A stretch of DNA of 64,000 bases from Fistulifera solaris. Taxonomy: Eukaryota; Bacillariophyta; Bacillariophyceae; Naviculales; Stauroneidaceae. Below are positions 31,657-43,541 of this stretch, in pieces; positions within the stretch are counted from its first letter, which is position 1; every line of letters starts with the position of its first letter. The stretch covers positions 2,046,001-2,110,000 of the forward strand of contig AP026123.1 of assembly GCA_030295235.1 (NCBI GenBank). The letters run 5' to 3'. A model generated the notes under the pieces. That model worked only from the letters and a program-made list of their open reading frames with translations, was not told the DNA's origin and did not search any database. Position numbers and translations under genes: made by a program.

Positions 31657-33508
31657 TCATTGCAAGCTTCCTATCCTCTTTTCGAATAGCCGTTCTCTTC
31701 TACTCGCTTCCCTCTCGCTGACTGCCGCGGACTCAAACAACCGCTCGGTAGCTGCCTCCCAAGAAAGAAGGTGGCGCAAATTTTGACTAAGCGGTTCGGG
31801 TTCAGTCGACCGCGCTTTGCTGAGTTGCTGAACAAACTCGGCAGCATTGCTATAAAAAAGAGCATTAGGAAAGGATTTGAAAAATTCATTGGACGGGTGT
31901 TCCGGCAAAATAACAAACTTTCCCATCGCCAAAGCCTCAGCAGTCGTGGTGCAGAGAACTTCCGAGATACTTGGATTGACAAAAATCTTATACTCTGTGC
32001 CGATCGATGCATGGTCTGTCCGCCCCAAAAACTGAACCGGAAGTGGGCAACCTAACAATCGTCGTCGTTGCAGAGATGCCCAATAAGTCGGCATTTTCGC
32101 AGAATCTTTCGTTTCACTATTATTACAGGACTTTGGTGCGCCGGACGTGCGGAACTCACTGTTGTCGGTCATGGTTGAGATTGAACCGCTACTCGTACTA
32201 AGAGAGCTCAAAAGCGCATTTCTTGTTCCCTTGTAAGCAGTTTCGATTTCATCTCCTTCAGGCCCGCTTCCAAAAAATATCCATGGGGAAATACTCTCCC
32301 TTGGAATGCTTGTAGCACTCTTCCAGATACAACAGCTGATCCAGACCTTTAGCCCAGAGAAGCTTTCCTAGGAAGTAAATGCGGTTACCATCGGGAGGAG
32401 CGCACTCCAAAAACTCGTTCCGTATGCCGTGCACGTTGCATACCACTTCTTTGTGCTTTGCGTACTCCTGAAGCACATCCGACAACTTGATTACTTGATC
32501 ACAGTACGCGCACACCAAACCTGCTGAAACTGCTTCAACGATGGGTGCGGAAAATAAACCGGTTACATGTTGCTCGGCGTAATATTTATAATTCGTGTGC
32601 ACAATTCCAATGGTGTAGAAAGAATCGTAGGAACAGGAAGATGAAGGGGCGCGGAAATAATTCAAGTGCTCCGGCTCCTCTAAAATACAGACAGCTCGTT
32701 TCTTTTGCGAGTTGCTGTCACAACTCTCTGCTTTACTCTCCAATAGTTCAAAAATGTCACCCATAGCGAAAATGCTGGACAGAGCCGCATGATACCGCGC
32801 CGGATAGTAGTGAATGTTCAGCTCGTGAGCAATTGAAGGTAAATGTGCTGATGAATCTATCCAATCTCGAATATAATCGGTCTGAGTTTCTGGTGTAGCG
32901 TGTCTCCAGTCGTCTCCATATAAGGCGGCTCGATCATCTGACGACTCTAGCCATGGTATTACAAGATGAACAGGGCCAGCCTGTGATATCGAGCCAACTC
33001 GTTTCTCTTCCTGTCTATGCTTCAGTAAGTATGCGGCGCGCAACAATGGATTAACAGCTGTTCCGGTGAACCACGGAAGAGCTGCCGTAGTGACAATCCA
33101 AATAGGACGACTCGAATCTCGGAGATTTGAGATAGCGGTTGGTATCGTTTCCGACATCAATAGTTCTTCGTCAGTAAACTCATCCGAGAAGGACGCCCTT
33201 GACCAATGTCCGGCTTCCGTTGAAAATGATGAGAACGACAGCCAAGAACTAATCTTGGCCAACGGCGAAAAGGTTTCGTCCGTGTTCTTCTCCGCATACG
33301 AGGCGTGGTCGTCAGTAGTAATTGATAGCCTGTTCTTAGGCGTCCGCGTTGTAATCATAACCGGAAGTGAAGAACAAATAGAAGCTCTTGTCATTCCCCT
33401 GCAATCATAGTCCTGCTCGCATTCATCTTCATTTGTTGTTACTTCAAAAGCCGGTTGTCGCTTCGTAAAAAAGAAGAACGGTCGCGGACACAGTGGATGC
33501 AAAAACAT
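31657..33508 (-). CDS. Digalactosyldiacylglycerol synthase (DGD type)
   Basis: The frame from 33508 holds the GT4-type N-terminal half: IWIVTTAALPWFTGTAVNPL, then LYGDDWRHATPETQTDYIRDWI, HYYPARYHAALSSIFAMGDI, ILEEPEHLNYFR and HTNYKYYAEQH. It ends in FLGKLLWAKGLDQLL. The C-terminal half continues in another frame from 32211 (FLGRTDHASIGTEYKIFVNP, SEVLCTTTAEALAMGKFVIL). The A6 run at 32272-32277 appears one base long, and correcting it joins the halves through a Gly-Ser-Gly-Pro-Glu nucleotide-sugar loop. The enzyme adds a second galactose to MGDG in plastid envelopes. The start is uncertain: the ATG at 33508 is used here, but an overlapping frame to an ATG at 33698 could add a Ser-rich leader after one more break near 33456-33475. 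Confidence 0.87.
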
Positions 33509-34552
33509 GCCTTTTTCTGGTTTCCAAGCAAAATGAAAACGTTGAGTTATCTACTTCATCAGCATCATTCGGACTAGCCGCCGTTAAAGTAGCAGACCCG
33601 CTACTGGAAGAAAAGGACAAGCTGTTGCTCGAACTATTATCCAATTCAGAATCGCCTTCGTTGCTCTCCGAGAGTGAGCAAATGCTTAAGTTTCCCATTC
33701 CTCAATTTCGGCGATAATGGTGAAAGATGTTGTGGGGTTCCACTATTGCAAAAGTATTTGCTGTCCTGGATGAAAAAAATGTGAAAAAGAATTATTCGAT
33801 CAAGGAGCGCCGCCAGCATGCAGCACGGCGCACAGCGTGAAATTTACTGGACAAGTCACGGGAAGCATTGCGCTCGTTCAACTTTCAAACTTCTTTTTCA
33901 ACAGACAGCAACAGCGCCAACTTCCGTGCTCGCGAATTCCACTCTCCGTCAGAATAGGAAATGCAGTAGACGTGTGGGACTCAACGTGCAGCCAACGGGG
34001 GGACACGGAGCAGACGGAGCAAACACTGCCGGCGTGCCGAGGCGAAACGAAAACCTAAACGCTATTGGTCTAAGGCTTGATACATAGTGGGCGGAAAATG
34101 CTGTACTGTATAAAGGAAATATCCTTGTGTCCTACCAGTTACAAAAGTGCTTAAGCGAATCGTTACACTCACGTTTTGGAATTAAAGTAAAGTACTAACA
34201 GGGATCTTGAAGTACAATTTCAGGAAAGATTCTCTCCGGAAATTTCAAAATGTCAATGGACTGGCCTCTCTGGCATTATCTGTACGCTTACAACCACTGC
34301 GATCACGGATGCTCAAGCCAAAGCGTGCGAAGCCGGAGTCTTGGTTTTTCGCCTTTTTCATTCGATCCCTTTCTACCATCACAATCGAATAATAATCGAG
34401 ATCGAGGGGGGAAAGGGGGGAGTCGACGACAGTATCACGATTGAATTATTTGTGCAGTGAAGTAAAAATTTTAGAGTTTGTGATAAAGCTGGTGGACTTA
34501 TTCGCGGTGGACTGGAAGAGAGCTATTATTTCTTAACAAAAATCACTTCAGG
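33509..34552. other. Intergenic, no firm gene
   Basis: The first 190 bases may encode a Ser-rich N-terminal extension of the DGDG synthase (minus-strand frame 33444-33698). Beyond that no coding frame looks real; the small plus-strand frames at 33818-34087 and 34207-34444 have no domain. Confidence 0.45.
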
Positions 34553-35161
34553 ATGGAGAAATACCGACTTGTGCAAGAACATAAAGTAGAAGGAAGTGAA
34601 ACGGAGGGATTCGCTGCTACAGATGCCTCGGGTTTCCCGGAAGTTCGGATCACCCAGCAAGGAAAACCGAGGAATTACATATCGTACGCTATGAGCTTGT
34701 TTGTAAGTTTCAGAAAGTCGAGGTGTAACAGTCTCTTGCGTGTAATAGGAAGGCTTGCAATGCGAACGTCGAACTCAACGTGACTAATTTGTGTGCTTTG
34801 GATTGTTCAGACGGATGGATCAACTACTATAGTTTTGAAAGCTATGGGGCGGGCTATCAACAAAGCTGTCACAATAGCAGAGATTTTGAAACGAAAGATA
34901 CCTCTGCACCAACAAAATAACCTTAGTTCTGTTGAGATGGTGGATGTCTACGAGCCGATAGAAGAGGGTCTCGATGTTGTGACTAGTCGAAGATACGTTT
35001 CGTGTATGACAATAACATTAAGCCAAACATCCGAGGCCCTAGATCCATCTCATACTGGCTATCAACCACCTCTTTCGGAGCGTGATATTCATCCAGGAGA
35101 CTATCACGCTTCCGCGAGAGGAGAGGCAAACAGAACCCCACAAACATTGATATACAGCTAA
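34553..35161 (+). CDS. Alba-domain nucleic-acid-binding protein
   Basis: Exons 34553-34702 and 34811-35161 are joined in phase by a 108-nt GT-AG intron, giving 166 residues. The Alba fold begins at VRITQQGKPRNYISYAMSLF and continues after the splice with TTIVLKAMGRAINKAV, then TIAEILKRKIPLHQ, ending near SCMTITLSQTSEALD and GYQPPLSE. The AMGRAINKAV helix is the classic Alba nucleic-acid-binding segment. Eukaryotic Alba proteins of this subtype (RPP25/MDP2-like) bind RNA or act in RNase P/MRP and translation control. Which of these applies is not visible. Without splicing the second exon would be given a false start at 34793. Confidence 0.88.
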
Positions 35162-35373
35162 GCAGAAAAAATATGGGATTCGATATGTTGAAGCAGCCGC
35201 GGACGATGGTTCACCTTGAGCACATTTGGATCCAGCCGCTGGCAAAAACATGTGTAAATTAGGCGGACAGGGAGGGACTAGACACAAACTTAAAATATAG
35301 AGCAGTCCGGTTTTAACCAACAAAAATGTGTAGTTGAATTAATTAGTACCGGTAATCTTTTCTTGTAGAGAGC

Positions 35374-37738
35374 TTAATTACTCTCCATCCCAAATAAGCG
35401 CTGGAAATTATCCCATTCGACAGAACCGCTTTCACGCAAATCTAGCAAATCAAACAAATCGTGAACATCTTCTTCAGTACAATGAGGGTTAAAATTTAGC
35501 AGCAGCTTTCGAAGATCGGCAAGTTCAAGTGATCCAGTACCTTGTGTCATGAAAGAGTCGTACGTAGAGCGTAGTTCCTTGCTCGACCGAGGAAATGGTT
35601 TCTTTGTAGCAAGGCAAATAGCCTTCTGGAACTCTCGACGAAGCGAATTTTCGCGTATGCATTCGTGAAAAAGAGGGTTGGTGCTGACCAGAGCATTAAA
35701 GTCTTTTGCAGTTATAGTCCGAATTGAGCAGCGGTCACTTGTACAAGTAGCTACTGCATTCCGACGGGAATTGAATAGAAACGCCGCTTCGCCAAAAGTG
35801 AAACCAGGTCCAATGGACGATACCACGTGATTAGTATCCGTGGAAATGGTAACCCGCCCGTCAAGTAAAAGAAATACATGTTCAGCGATCTCGCCCTTGG
35901 TGAACACTCTCTCTCCTTTCTTGTAATGTTTTTCGACCATCCTTTCCTGACAGTAATCCTCCAAGATTTTTCGCACTCTCTCTTGCCGCCGACTGTTATG
36001 CGTCGACCGCAAATGTAAGTCCACATCCAGATCTTCGGTCAAATATTTCTCAAAGTACTCTCTGGATACTTCGATGGCGTGGACTGGAGTTAGACATTTT
36101 ATAGTGCCCGATCGGACGCGGTCAGGATGTAACAATGCGCCTTCGCCGAAAAACGATCCCGGTTCTCCCAAAGTGGTGCGGAATCCGTCTTTAGTTGAGA
36201 CTTCTACTTTGCCCGAGTTCAAAAAATACATGGCGTGTCCATGGTCACCCTCGTGATATATTACATGACCCTTCGGATAGAATCTGTTTTTCATATGCTC
36301 TGATAGTAGATCGTAGAAATCTGAAAGAGTCAAATGCTCGTCTCCATTGTCAGTTTCCACTTTGATAGATCCACCTTGTGCTAGCTTTCTCAATTCAGCT
36401 ACTGACAGGTAACCATCATTGTCGGCATCCAAATCCCTGAAAGCGCGCTCTAAAAGATCTCGTCGTTTGGTGTCCCCTCGTTCCGACTTCGCTCTTCCCA
36501 AAGAGAGCATGTCTTTGAAAACAGCCCTCCGATCTTGGTTCGAAATTTACGTTGTGCCATTAACTTTGTGTTGATGTGTTCTATCTTGCCTTGTCTAGCG
36601 GTCTCACCCCGAACCCAAGGATGTTCCAGCAGCTGGTCTGCTGTCCACCGCTTCCGAGGATTCCACTCGAGTAATTTTTCAATGACGGATATTGCGTCCG
36701 CTGACAAATGCGAAGTTAAAGGCGAGTCGCGGAGCGGGGCTTTTCCCCGGATATGATGGCATCAATAACTTCATCATTCGAAGCATTTCCGTACAAATCA
36801 AACGGATGCACACCAGTCAGCATGATATACATGATCACACCCAGTGCCCACATATCAAATCTGGCATCAACTGCGACTGGTTTCTTCGCACGTTGCTGTT
36901 TGAGAACTTCCGGTGCGCTGTATGCCGGAGTAGTTGTAAGGGAACTACTTTTTGAGAAGCGATGATGTCCGGATCGTCGACGACTTGAGCGCACCCAAAG
37001 TCAACTACTTGGATAATGGCGTCCGAGCTGCTGACTGAAGTCAACATGACATTTTCAGGCTTCATGTCCCCGTGTATGATTCCTATCCCATGGAGAAAGG
37101 CTAGAGCACTAGCGACTTCACGCACGAGCCTCGCGGAATCGGCTTCCGAGTATGCCCCATGCGCACACAACTGATCAAACATTTCTCCGCCCTGAATCAA
37201 ATCCAGCACTAGATAGTAAAAATCCCCTTCCTCAAAATTCTCTCGTAACCCACAGATATTTGGATGACCACCGGCATCTCGTAATCGCAAAGGGCACCCA
37301 TTTCCCTCTGAAACGTCTCATTGTCTGTAAATCGTTTAGGAATCTTCTTCACAGCGACTTTTCACCGGATCCATGTTCGACTGCTTCATATACAGCGCCA
37401 AATGTTCCCTCCCCCAGTGGCTCCGACCAGTTGACTTTGTATTTGGACTTCAATGTGACGCGCGTCGCGGATTCTTCCATCTTTTCAATCGTCCTATGGC
37501 GCCGTAAACCAGATCGTTGACCCATGAATGCTCCAAAATCGCACGCTGCTGGATTTCGGGACGGAAATATCATGCGGAGATCCGACGTAGTTGGGAATGC
37601 ATGCACTGTGTCTCGGTCTCCTCCATTATCAAGATTCGACGTGCATGCGAAATAGACGGCGGGGGACGATAGAACGGCGAGATCCCATCGAAACAAGCTT
37701 TTGGATATTTTCGAGAAAGTCTTTCTAGTCCAACTCAT
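35374..37738 (-). CDS. Protein kinase with EF-hand and two cNMP-binding domains
   Basis: The C-terminal 1.1 kb (35374-36510) is open: a canonical EF-hand (DADNDGYLSVAE), two cyclic-nucleotide-binding domains with cassettes FGEGALLHPDRVRSGT and FGEAAFLFNSRRNAVA, and a degenerate EF-hand pair. Upstream lies a CAMK/CDPK-like kinase: LGEGTFGAVYEAVEHG, IIHGDMKPENVML, VVDFGCAQ, PAYSAPEVL, DMWALGVIMY and HPWV. The kinase half is broken five times: C3 36525-36527, C4 36745-36748, T5 36949-36953, A3 37289-37291 and T4 37359-37362. All five are mended by one extra base. The product would be about 790 residues. The catalytic loop is HGD, not HRD, so activation-loop control may differ. Calcium plus cyclic nucleotide input to one kinase is inferred. 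The N-terminus before residue 110 is of unknown role. Confidence 0.75.
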
Positions 37739-38150
37739 ATTCTTGTCTGGTTCTTGAGCTGATTATGTTGGTCAGCTGGAAAATACTGTTTGAAACAAGC
37801 GACTTATTGTGTTGCAAAAGGAAAAGAGAACAAACAGCTTGCAAGTTGGCGGACGCGAGGAAACGCAAACAAAAAGGCTTCCAAGCTCAACTGCGCATGA
37901 AGCATGAAGCCAAGGCAATCAAGCTGCCGACCAATGCCTAAGAAGAAAACGTGAACCACGTTTTTGATTGTCGGTAGGACACGCGAATTTTAGCTTGCAT
38001 CGTCTTGCATCTCGCGCGCGCCTCGCGCTTGACGTGAATAATAGCCTTAACCTTACTAAGGAGTACTAAGGAACAGTCCGGAATTCGAAGCGACGCATTA
38101 TTTTTTGCTTGCGCTCTTGCGCTTTCTTCACTTCATAGCGTCATTTATCG
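37739..38150. promoter_or_regulatory. Divergent promoter region, kinase / hydrolase
   Basis: 412 bases between divergent genes. No motif or gene recognised. Confidence 0.4.
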
Positions 38151-39373
38151 GTGTTTGCTCTTGTTCTATACCTCAAACACATGACATTGGGCAAGAAAGG
38201 ACAACCGTCTCTTCGAATTTACGTCCAATTGATTGTCTTCCTTGCACTATTTACGAAAAAGCCAATGAATAGCGTGGTAGCTCATGCGATCTCATCATCA
38301 ACCCGACGAGTGGCTTCCGCTTCTACGAATGTGATAGTTCGTGAAGTGACCTTGCCGGTATGTTTAGCTTTACCTTGAACTGTTGCTATATCAGCTAGTG
38401 GCTTGTACGTATTCTGACAGATCCAACTCTCTTGGTCTTCAATCCACAGTGCGGCGACGGAATAACGATCGCGGGGCAGTTGTATACTTCGGCAAACAAC
38501 AATTCGCTGAAAACAAAAGAGCAACCTCATCGAGTGTTGTGTTTACATGGTTGGCTCGACAACTGTCAGTCATTTTCCCGATTAGCACCTCATTTGGTGG
38601 AACACTATTCGTCCTCCGCGCCAAGAGATATGGAGCTCGTCGCAATCGACTTTCCTGGACATGGAAAGTCATCACACAAACCTGTCGACGGACCACAAGT
38701 AGTTCTTTCCGAAATGATTTATTATGTAGCGGAAGCTGTACGGCAGCTGGAATGGACCCAAGAAACGGAAAAGTTTAGTCTTATTGGTCATAGCATGGGA
38801 GCATCAATTGCCTCGTTGTATGCCGCTTCCTTTCCTGAACAAATTCGCAGTTTAGTCCTTCTTGACGGTGCCGGACCACTCTCGAGACCCGCTCGTGACA
38901 TTGCAAAACACGTGCGACAGCACGTGCTAAGAAGACAAACTGTATCGAATAAGCCCCCGCGCGTTTATCCATCCATTGAACAGGCTATTGAAACGCGCTG
39001 TCAAACAGCAAGAAATTTTCCTGGAAATCAATGGCTCAGTACGGAGGCCGCACGTGATATGGTGGAGCGTGCGACAATTGTAGAAGAGTCGGGTGGAGTA
39101 CGATTTGTTCACGATCCGCGGATGCAGTGGCCTTCTGTGCAATATTTTACCGATGAACAAACGATCTCTGTATTTAAAGACATACAATGTGCCACGGCTC
39201 TTCTTTTGGCAAAGGATGGTTGGCCATTTCCTGACGATCAGTTGAAACAAGTGCTAAATGTACTACTCCCTACGAAGTTTGAGAAACTGCCGGGGAGTCA
39301 TCATTTCCATGCGGATCCCGACAGTTATCAAAACGTTGGAGAGGAGATCGTCACTTTCTTGCTCGAGAACTAG
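38151..39373 (+). CDS. Alpha/beta hydrolase, SERHL-like
   Basis: Exon 1 runs from 38151 (or an internal ATG at 38181 or 38265) to 38357. A 92-nt GT-AG intron (38358-38449) joins it in phase to exon 2 (38450-39373), so that VREVTLP runs directly into CGDGITIAGQLY. The fold shows the oxyanion HGWLDNCQSF, an acid-strand DFPGHGKSS, the nucleophile elbow GHSMGA, VLLDGAGPL, and a late catalytic His in GSHHFHAD. Serine-hydrolase-like proteins of this type are hydrolases of unknown natural substrate. Exon 1 includes a hydrophobic stretch (YVQLIVFLALF), so the longest form could be membrane-anchored or targeted. An unspliced reading would wrongly start at 38432. Confidence 0.82.
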
Positions 39374-39486
39374 ATATAAAATATTAATTTGTAAATAGTG
39401 GTCCTTATCGCTTTGTTGTTAAGTTGTTACCTGTCACAAGTACCTTAAAGAATGCAAGTACATTTCTAAAATTCACACACAAATTT

Positions 39487-40029
39487 CTATGATGATTCAG
39501 CTTCGACAGGAGGCGGTGGAAAGGAACCATTCTCAATTTTCTCCAAGGTCCCTGGAAGTCCTACCAGGATTATTTTATCCTTGTCTCGCGCTTGAATCAA
39601 CTCAATTCCTTGACTGGCGCCGCTCTGTACGGCAAACTTCTTGAGCTCTGCAAATGTTTCTTCGAGAGGTATCCGGCTATTGTTGACTTTAACCTTAACT
39701 ACGGTGTGAGCGTTCAGTAGTTCACGGAGAGAATTTCCATGAGAGAGAGCCGTGCCTTTTGAACCGATTCGAACCATTGGCTTTTTCACGCTGCGCCAAG
39801 TTCGTTCGAGAGCACTGAGCTCCCGGGCAGTTTCAGACGGATTCTCGTAAAAAGTATCCACATTGTCACTAAACTGTAATATCGTACTTGTTTCTGTATG
39901 AAAGATTATCTGTTGTGCAATTTTTCGATGTTGAATGGGTTGTAACACGAAGGCCGATAGACTTGTAACAAGTTGGAGTACCAAGAAGCACCATTCGATG
40001 CTTCTAGAAGCTTTCCCGTATATCGTCAT
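39487..40029 (-). CDS. Plastid-targeted CRM-domain RNA-binding protein
   Basis: The protein has 180 residues. The N-terminus has a signal-peptide-like core (WCFLVLQLVTSL) followed by SAFVLQP, matching the ASAF-type cleavage site after which diatom plastid proteins keep a transit segment with a leading aromatic residue. The CRM/YhbY domain spans about residues 68-162: LSALERTWRSVKKPMVRIGS, ALSHGNSLRELLNAHTVVKV and GLPGTLEKI. The conserved basic GxxG-like loop is replaced by GSKG. Single-CRM proteins bind rRNA or group II introns, assisting ribosome assembly in bacteria and plastids. Plastid rRNA or ribosome work is therefore inferred. No intron or frame break. Confidence 0.83.
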   Translation of the reverse strand: MTIYGKASRSIEWCFLVLQLVTSLSAFVLQPIQHRKIAQQIIFHTETSTILQFSDNVDTFYENPSETARELSALERTWRSVKKPMVRIGSKGTALSHGNSLRELLNAHTVVKVKVNNSRIPLEETFAELKKFAVQSGASQGIELIQARDKDKIILVGLPGTLEKIENGSFPPPPVEAESS

Positions 40030-40557
40030 TGTCTTCTTTCGGTCTTTTAGATGTATTGATGATAGCGGGAAGCTTTATGTTCTCTTCATTAAGATACTAT
40101 AGAACTAGTATCGGTGACACCACGCTTTTCAAAGAAAATGGAGAGAAGAGAAAAAACAAGCGGTTGCGCGAAGCTTTATTTGCGAAAAAAAATTGCGCGG
40201 GCTTTGATGATGAGCGGACGAAGGCAAGACAGCATACTCTAACAATCGCATCGTTGATCATCTCAAGTAACCTAAAATAACTAAGGCTATCACTGTTCAC
40301 GTAAAATGTACCCTACCAGGTGCAAGTACCTAAGAACTCTCGAAACAGTAATCGTAGATCGACTCAGCGGAAGATAAAGGTGTGAAAACAAGCCCACTCA
40401 GTCTATGGTACAAGTACAAGTTTTTGTGGTAAGGTAGGGTATGACGTAGAGTCGGCCTCGTCAACTTCCTTCTCGGATCCGGCTCCGAAGCTAAAATAAT
40501 CGTCGATCGGCATGTGCTTTACGTGATAAAGTTAATGCGGGAACTTCTAAAGACACG
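40030..40557. other. Intergenic, no gene seen
   Basis: Upstream of the CRM gene and downstream of TAF7. Small frames on both strands lack domains. Confidence 0.5.
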
Positions 40558-41562
40558 TTACAGGTCAAGGTTCCCAAAATCCATGCCGTCATCGCCATCC
40601 AAGTCCAAATCGAAGAGAGCGTCGTCATCCATTAGGTCAAAACCATCGGACGACAACATACTAGCCGCCGCTTGCGTAACTTCATCCACCAAACTGTTAT
40701 CTTCCGCAATGGCTTTCTTTAATGCACCTTGTTGTTTCTTCTCTTTTCGTTTGGCAGCCTTTTTACTTGTCAGTTCCTCTTTCATCCTCCTTTCTTCGTC
40801 CTCGACTTCTTTCATTTCTTGAATTACTGAAGGCTTCAACCATATTTCGGGATGAAGACTACAAAGTTGGCTGTCAGTGTCAAATTCAATTCCAAGCGGT
40901 TGTTTTCCAAAATCGCTCATCCAGGGCTCGTAATCTACCACTTCCTCCTCCACTTCTTCCAAAACTTTAGTGGCAGATGTCAATGTCGGTACTTTCGTAG
41001 CTTTATTTCGTTTCCCCTTGTCATCTCTAGCCAACTTCTCCATTAGTTCTAGTAACTCCGTCTCGACATAAGCTGACGCTGATCTTGGCGGCGGCATCGC
41101 TTTGTGCTCTCGTGCGGCAAAACGCCTTTCCACAATCCTTCGCGTCGGAGGAGTGAGACCGGAATGGTAATAGTTAAATCCTTCTGGTGGTTTCTCCTCT
41201 GCTTCTTCGAGTGCCATATCGTCTTCGTACACAATCAGCATTTGCGCGATATCAACGCTTTTGATGTAAATGGCGTGATCGTGTGTTTTATGCAGTTCCA
41301 CCGGGCAAGGCAGGTTCACCAGCTTGGCTGGATAGGTCGCTCCATCGCAATGAAAATTCCACAAAGTACCGTTCCTCGCAGCTGTTGGCTCACAACTCAC
41401 ACCCTCCAAGTCTAAATATAAGTCTTTTGCAGTGGCACCTGTGGCTGTACTGGCGGCGGCATCTTCCATATCTTTCATTTTATCTCGCAAGCGCGCTTCC
41501 AGACCTGGAACCAAAACGCGTAGCACCAACGTGCGATCGCGGATAGGAGCTCGGTCGTTCAT
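40558..41562 (-). CDS. TAF7: TAF7, TFIID subunit
   Basis: The protein has 334 residues. The TAFII55 N-terminal domain covers about residues 10-160: LVLRVLVPGLEARL, KDLYLDLEG, HCDGATYPAKLVNLPCPVEL, HKTHDHAIYIKSVDIAQMLI and VYEDD. A YYHSGLTPPTRRIVERRF segment follows. The C-terminal half is acidic and helical, with Lys/Glu-rich coil (EEERRMKEELTSKKAAKRK) and an Asp-rich end. TAF7 is a TFIID subunit that interacts with TAF1 and restrains its activity until initiation. The gene is a single exon with no break. Confidence 0.9.
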   Translation of the reverse strand: MNDRAPIRDRTLVLRVLVPGLEARLRDKMKDMEDAAASTATGATAKDLYLDLEGVSCEPTAARNGTLWNFHCDGATYPAKLVNLPCPVELHKTHDHAIYIKSVDIAQMLIVYEDDMALEEAEEKPPEGFNYYHSGLTPPTRRIVERRFAAREHKAMPPPRSASAYVETELLELMEKLARDDKGKRNKATKVPTLTSATKVLEEVEEEVVDYEPWMSDFGKQPLGIEFDTDSQLCSLHPEIWLKPSVIQEMKEVEDEERRMKEELTSKKAAKRKEKKQQGALKKAIAEDNSLVDEVTQAAASMLSSDGFDLMDDDALFDLDLDGDDGMDFGNLDL

Positions 41563-42119
41563 CTTGTTATCTTAGAAGAAATCCAATGAGAAAGCTGACA
41601 AATTAATTGTTTAGGTTGTGTGTAAAAACGAATATAAGAACTGAGAGGATCATTGCAGCGCGGCAGGGGCCATGAGAAAAAGCAAATGAAAAGGAAAGCG
41701 CATTACGGTTTTGAACGGCGGTCTCTCACGAAAGGAAAGTGATCCAGCTGGTTTTTGCAGCGGTACATAACCAGTATGAGTAAAAGAGTACAATTATTAA
41801 AAGTCTTTATAATGCATAAAATTGCACTTTTTCTCGTCCGGGTTTTACCCGGACATCAAACAAACGCTTAAATATACAGAGAAGATTAGCATGGTCTCTG
41901 AACTAAGAATGACACGCAAATCGAAGAGAAGCGAACCTTTTTTTGTGTTTCATCGATTACTAAGACTGTGATAAAGCTAGTTTTTGGTTTTGCAAGCTTT
42001 GGATCATTATATTAGACTAGGATCCTCCCTATAGTGCAGACGCGTGCTACCTAGGACCTAAGTTTCGAACCCGATAAGAGCTAAGGTACCAGGACAAGAA
42101 AAGGTGACCACACACCCCC
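41563..42119. other. Intergenic, no gene seen
   Basis: 557 bases upstream of TAF7, AT-rich around 41790-41960. No coding or structural element recognised. Confidence 0.5.
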
Positions 42120-43345
42120 TTAGTTTCGAATCTCTCGAACCGGAACGGTCTTCAAGCATTTGTCCCCAATGCCGCCACAACTCAAAAATGGTCGGTCTTC
42201 CAAATGTTCATCTCCCCAGCACGATACGGTAGGCCGACATCGCGAACAAACCAGCACCAAGATGCGACATTGAAAACATCGAGACGCGCAACCTTCGGCG
42301 GGTGCATGACCATTATCATAATCGTCGTGGGGTTCCTTGCATATAAGACATGATCCCGTAATAGTATCTCCGTGTACTGGATCTGTACGACGCAAGTCAA
42401 AGACAAAGTTCTTGCCTTCAAATTGATTGACGAGTGTATCGCTTGTAGACGCCGCTTCCAAATACTTTTGAATGCCTCCGTGCAATTGATAAATCTGAGG
42501 CTTTGTCTTCACTCCAGAGGATTTGGCATCATTGCGCTCTTCCAACAACTGATCAAGAAATTGGGTTGCTCGTTCACATCGCACACCACCAGTACAGAAA
42601 GAGAAGATATGACTGCATTTGGCCAAACGATCAATTTGATCGATAAAAACCTGGGGTAATTCGGAATATTGACGCGTGTTGGTCAGTAAAGTAGTAGAGT
42701 TGGGGTAACGAAAATAGCCCACGTTACTTTCGTATACATTGCGACAGTCTAGAAGAACAACGTCGTTTTTGTCGTCGCCGGTAAGGGTAAATAATTTTGT
42801 ATTCCATTCTTCTGGAGATAAATGAGGAGCAGGGTGCTTTCCATGTGAAGCTTGCTCGATACTCTTTTGATAAATAGATGAAATGGTTGTCGATTCCGGT
42901 TGGCTCTTGTCGTTGCGTTCTCCATTCTTCAAGCGAAGGACACGATCACAATCGATGCTTGTCTGCTTCGCTAGGTCAAAAGGGATACGACTTGATCGGT
43001 GGGACGAATGGATATTGATTTGAACAGCTGTGATTCTATAGACAGGTCCGTTCGCAAATGGCAGTACTTCATGTCGAGGTCCCAATTCGTACCATCCGAT
43101 CTTGAACTCATCAGTTCAATCAAAGATTCTTTTAACTCTTGTTCGTAGTGAATCAGATTCGATTGAGTGCCGGAAAGAACTCCATTGATGCCTTCCGCTG
43201 CTACACGTATCCGACCACACAAATCCAAGCGACCACAAATTTCTTCATGAAAGGCAATGTGATCTTGGACTCCTTCTCCGATAGGAATATAACAATAATA
43301 TAGCGCTATGCGAAAAAGGTCATGTTTCGTCGGCGCAGTCTCCAT
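42120..43345 (-). CDS. TrhO/TSTD2-type rhodanese, tRNA uridine hydroxylation
   Basis: The N-terminal part (frame from 43345) has the TrhO acylphosphatase-like lead: LYYCYIPI, GRIRVAAEGINGVLSG and LDMKYCHLRTD. The frame stops at 42971 and continues in another (open from 43085), with the rhodanese domain: HLSPEEWNTKL, VVLLDCRNVYES and the active-site loop FCTGGVRCERA. The G3 run at 42982-42984 seems one base short; correcting it gives about 408 residues. The C-terminal tail is Cys-rich (CLICKEP, CFQC, CSRC) as in the TSTD2 group and may bind zinc. Bacterial TrhO hydroxylates tRNA wobble uridine at position 5. The same role here is an inference from family. Confidence 0.87.
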
Positions 43346-43526
43346 AGCGAAATACTAAAAAGGTAAAGAGGCGAGTTACGATGCGAAGTGAAAGAGCTTG
43401 TTTTCAATGGTGAAATAATGTGGCGTGGCGTGTCTCTTGCGCGTGTCGGCGTTTTTCTGCGGTGTTCGCGCTCATGGATGCGCTTGCTTTTTCAGTACCA
43501 TTAAGGTTAGAGTCAATAAAGTCACG
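43346..43526. promoter_or_regulatory. Upstream region of the rhodanese gene
   Basis: A short spacer between the rhodanese start and the left inverted repeat of the island. The promoter must lie here or within the island. No motif recognised. Confidence 0.3.
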
Positions 43527-43541
43527 TATATCCCTAATAAT

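Noticed and set aside
31424-31657. Functional pairing of phospholipase A2 and DGDG synthase from their convergent position
   Set aside because: Neighbouring genes in this genome are not organised by pathway, so adjacency alone says little.
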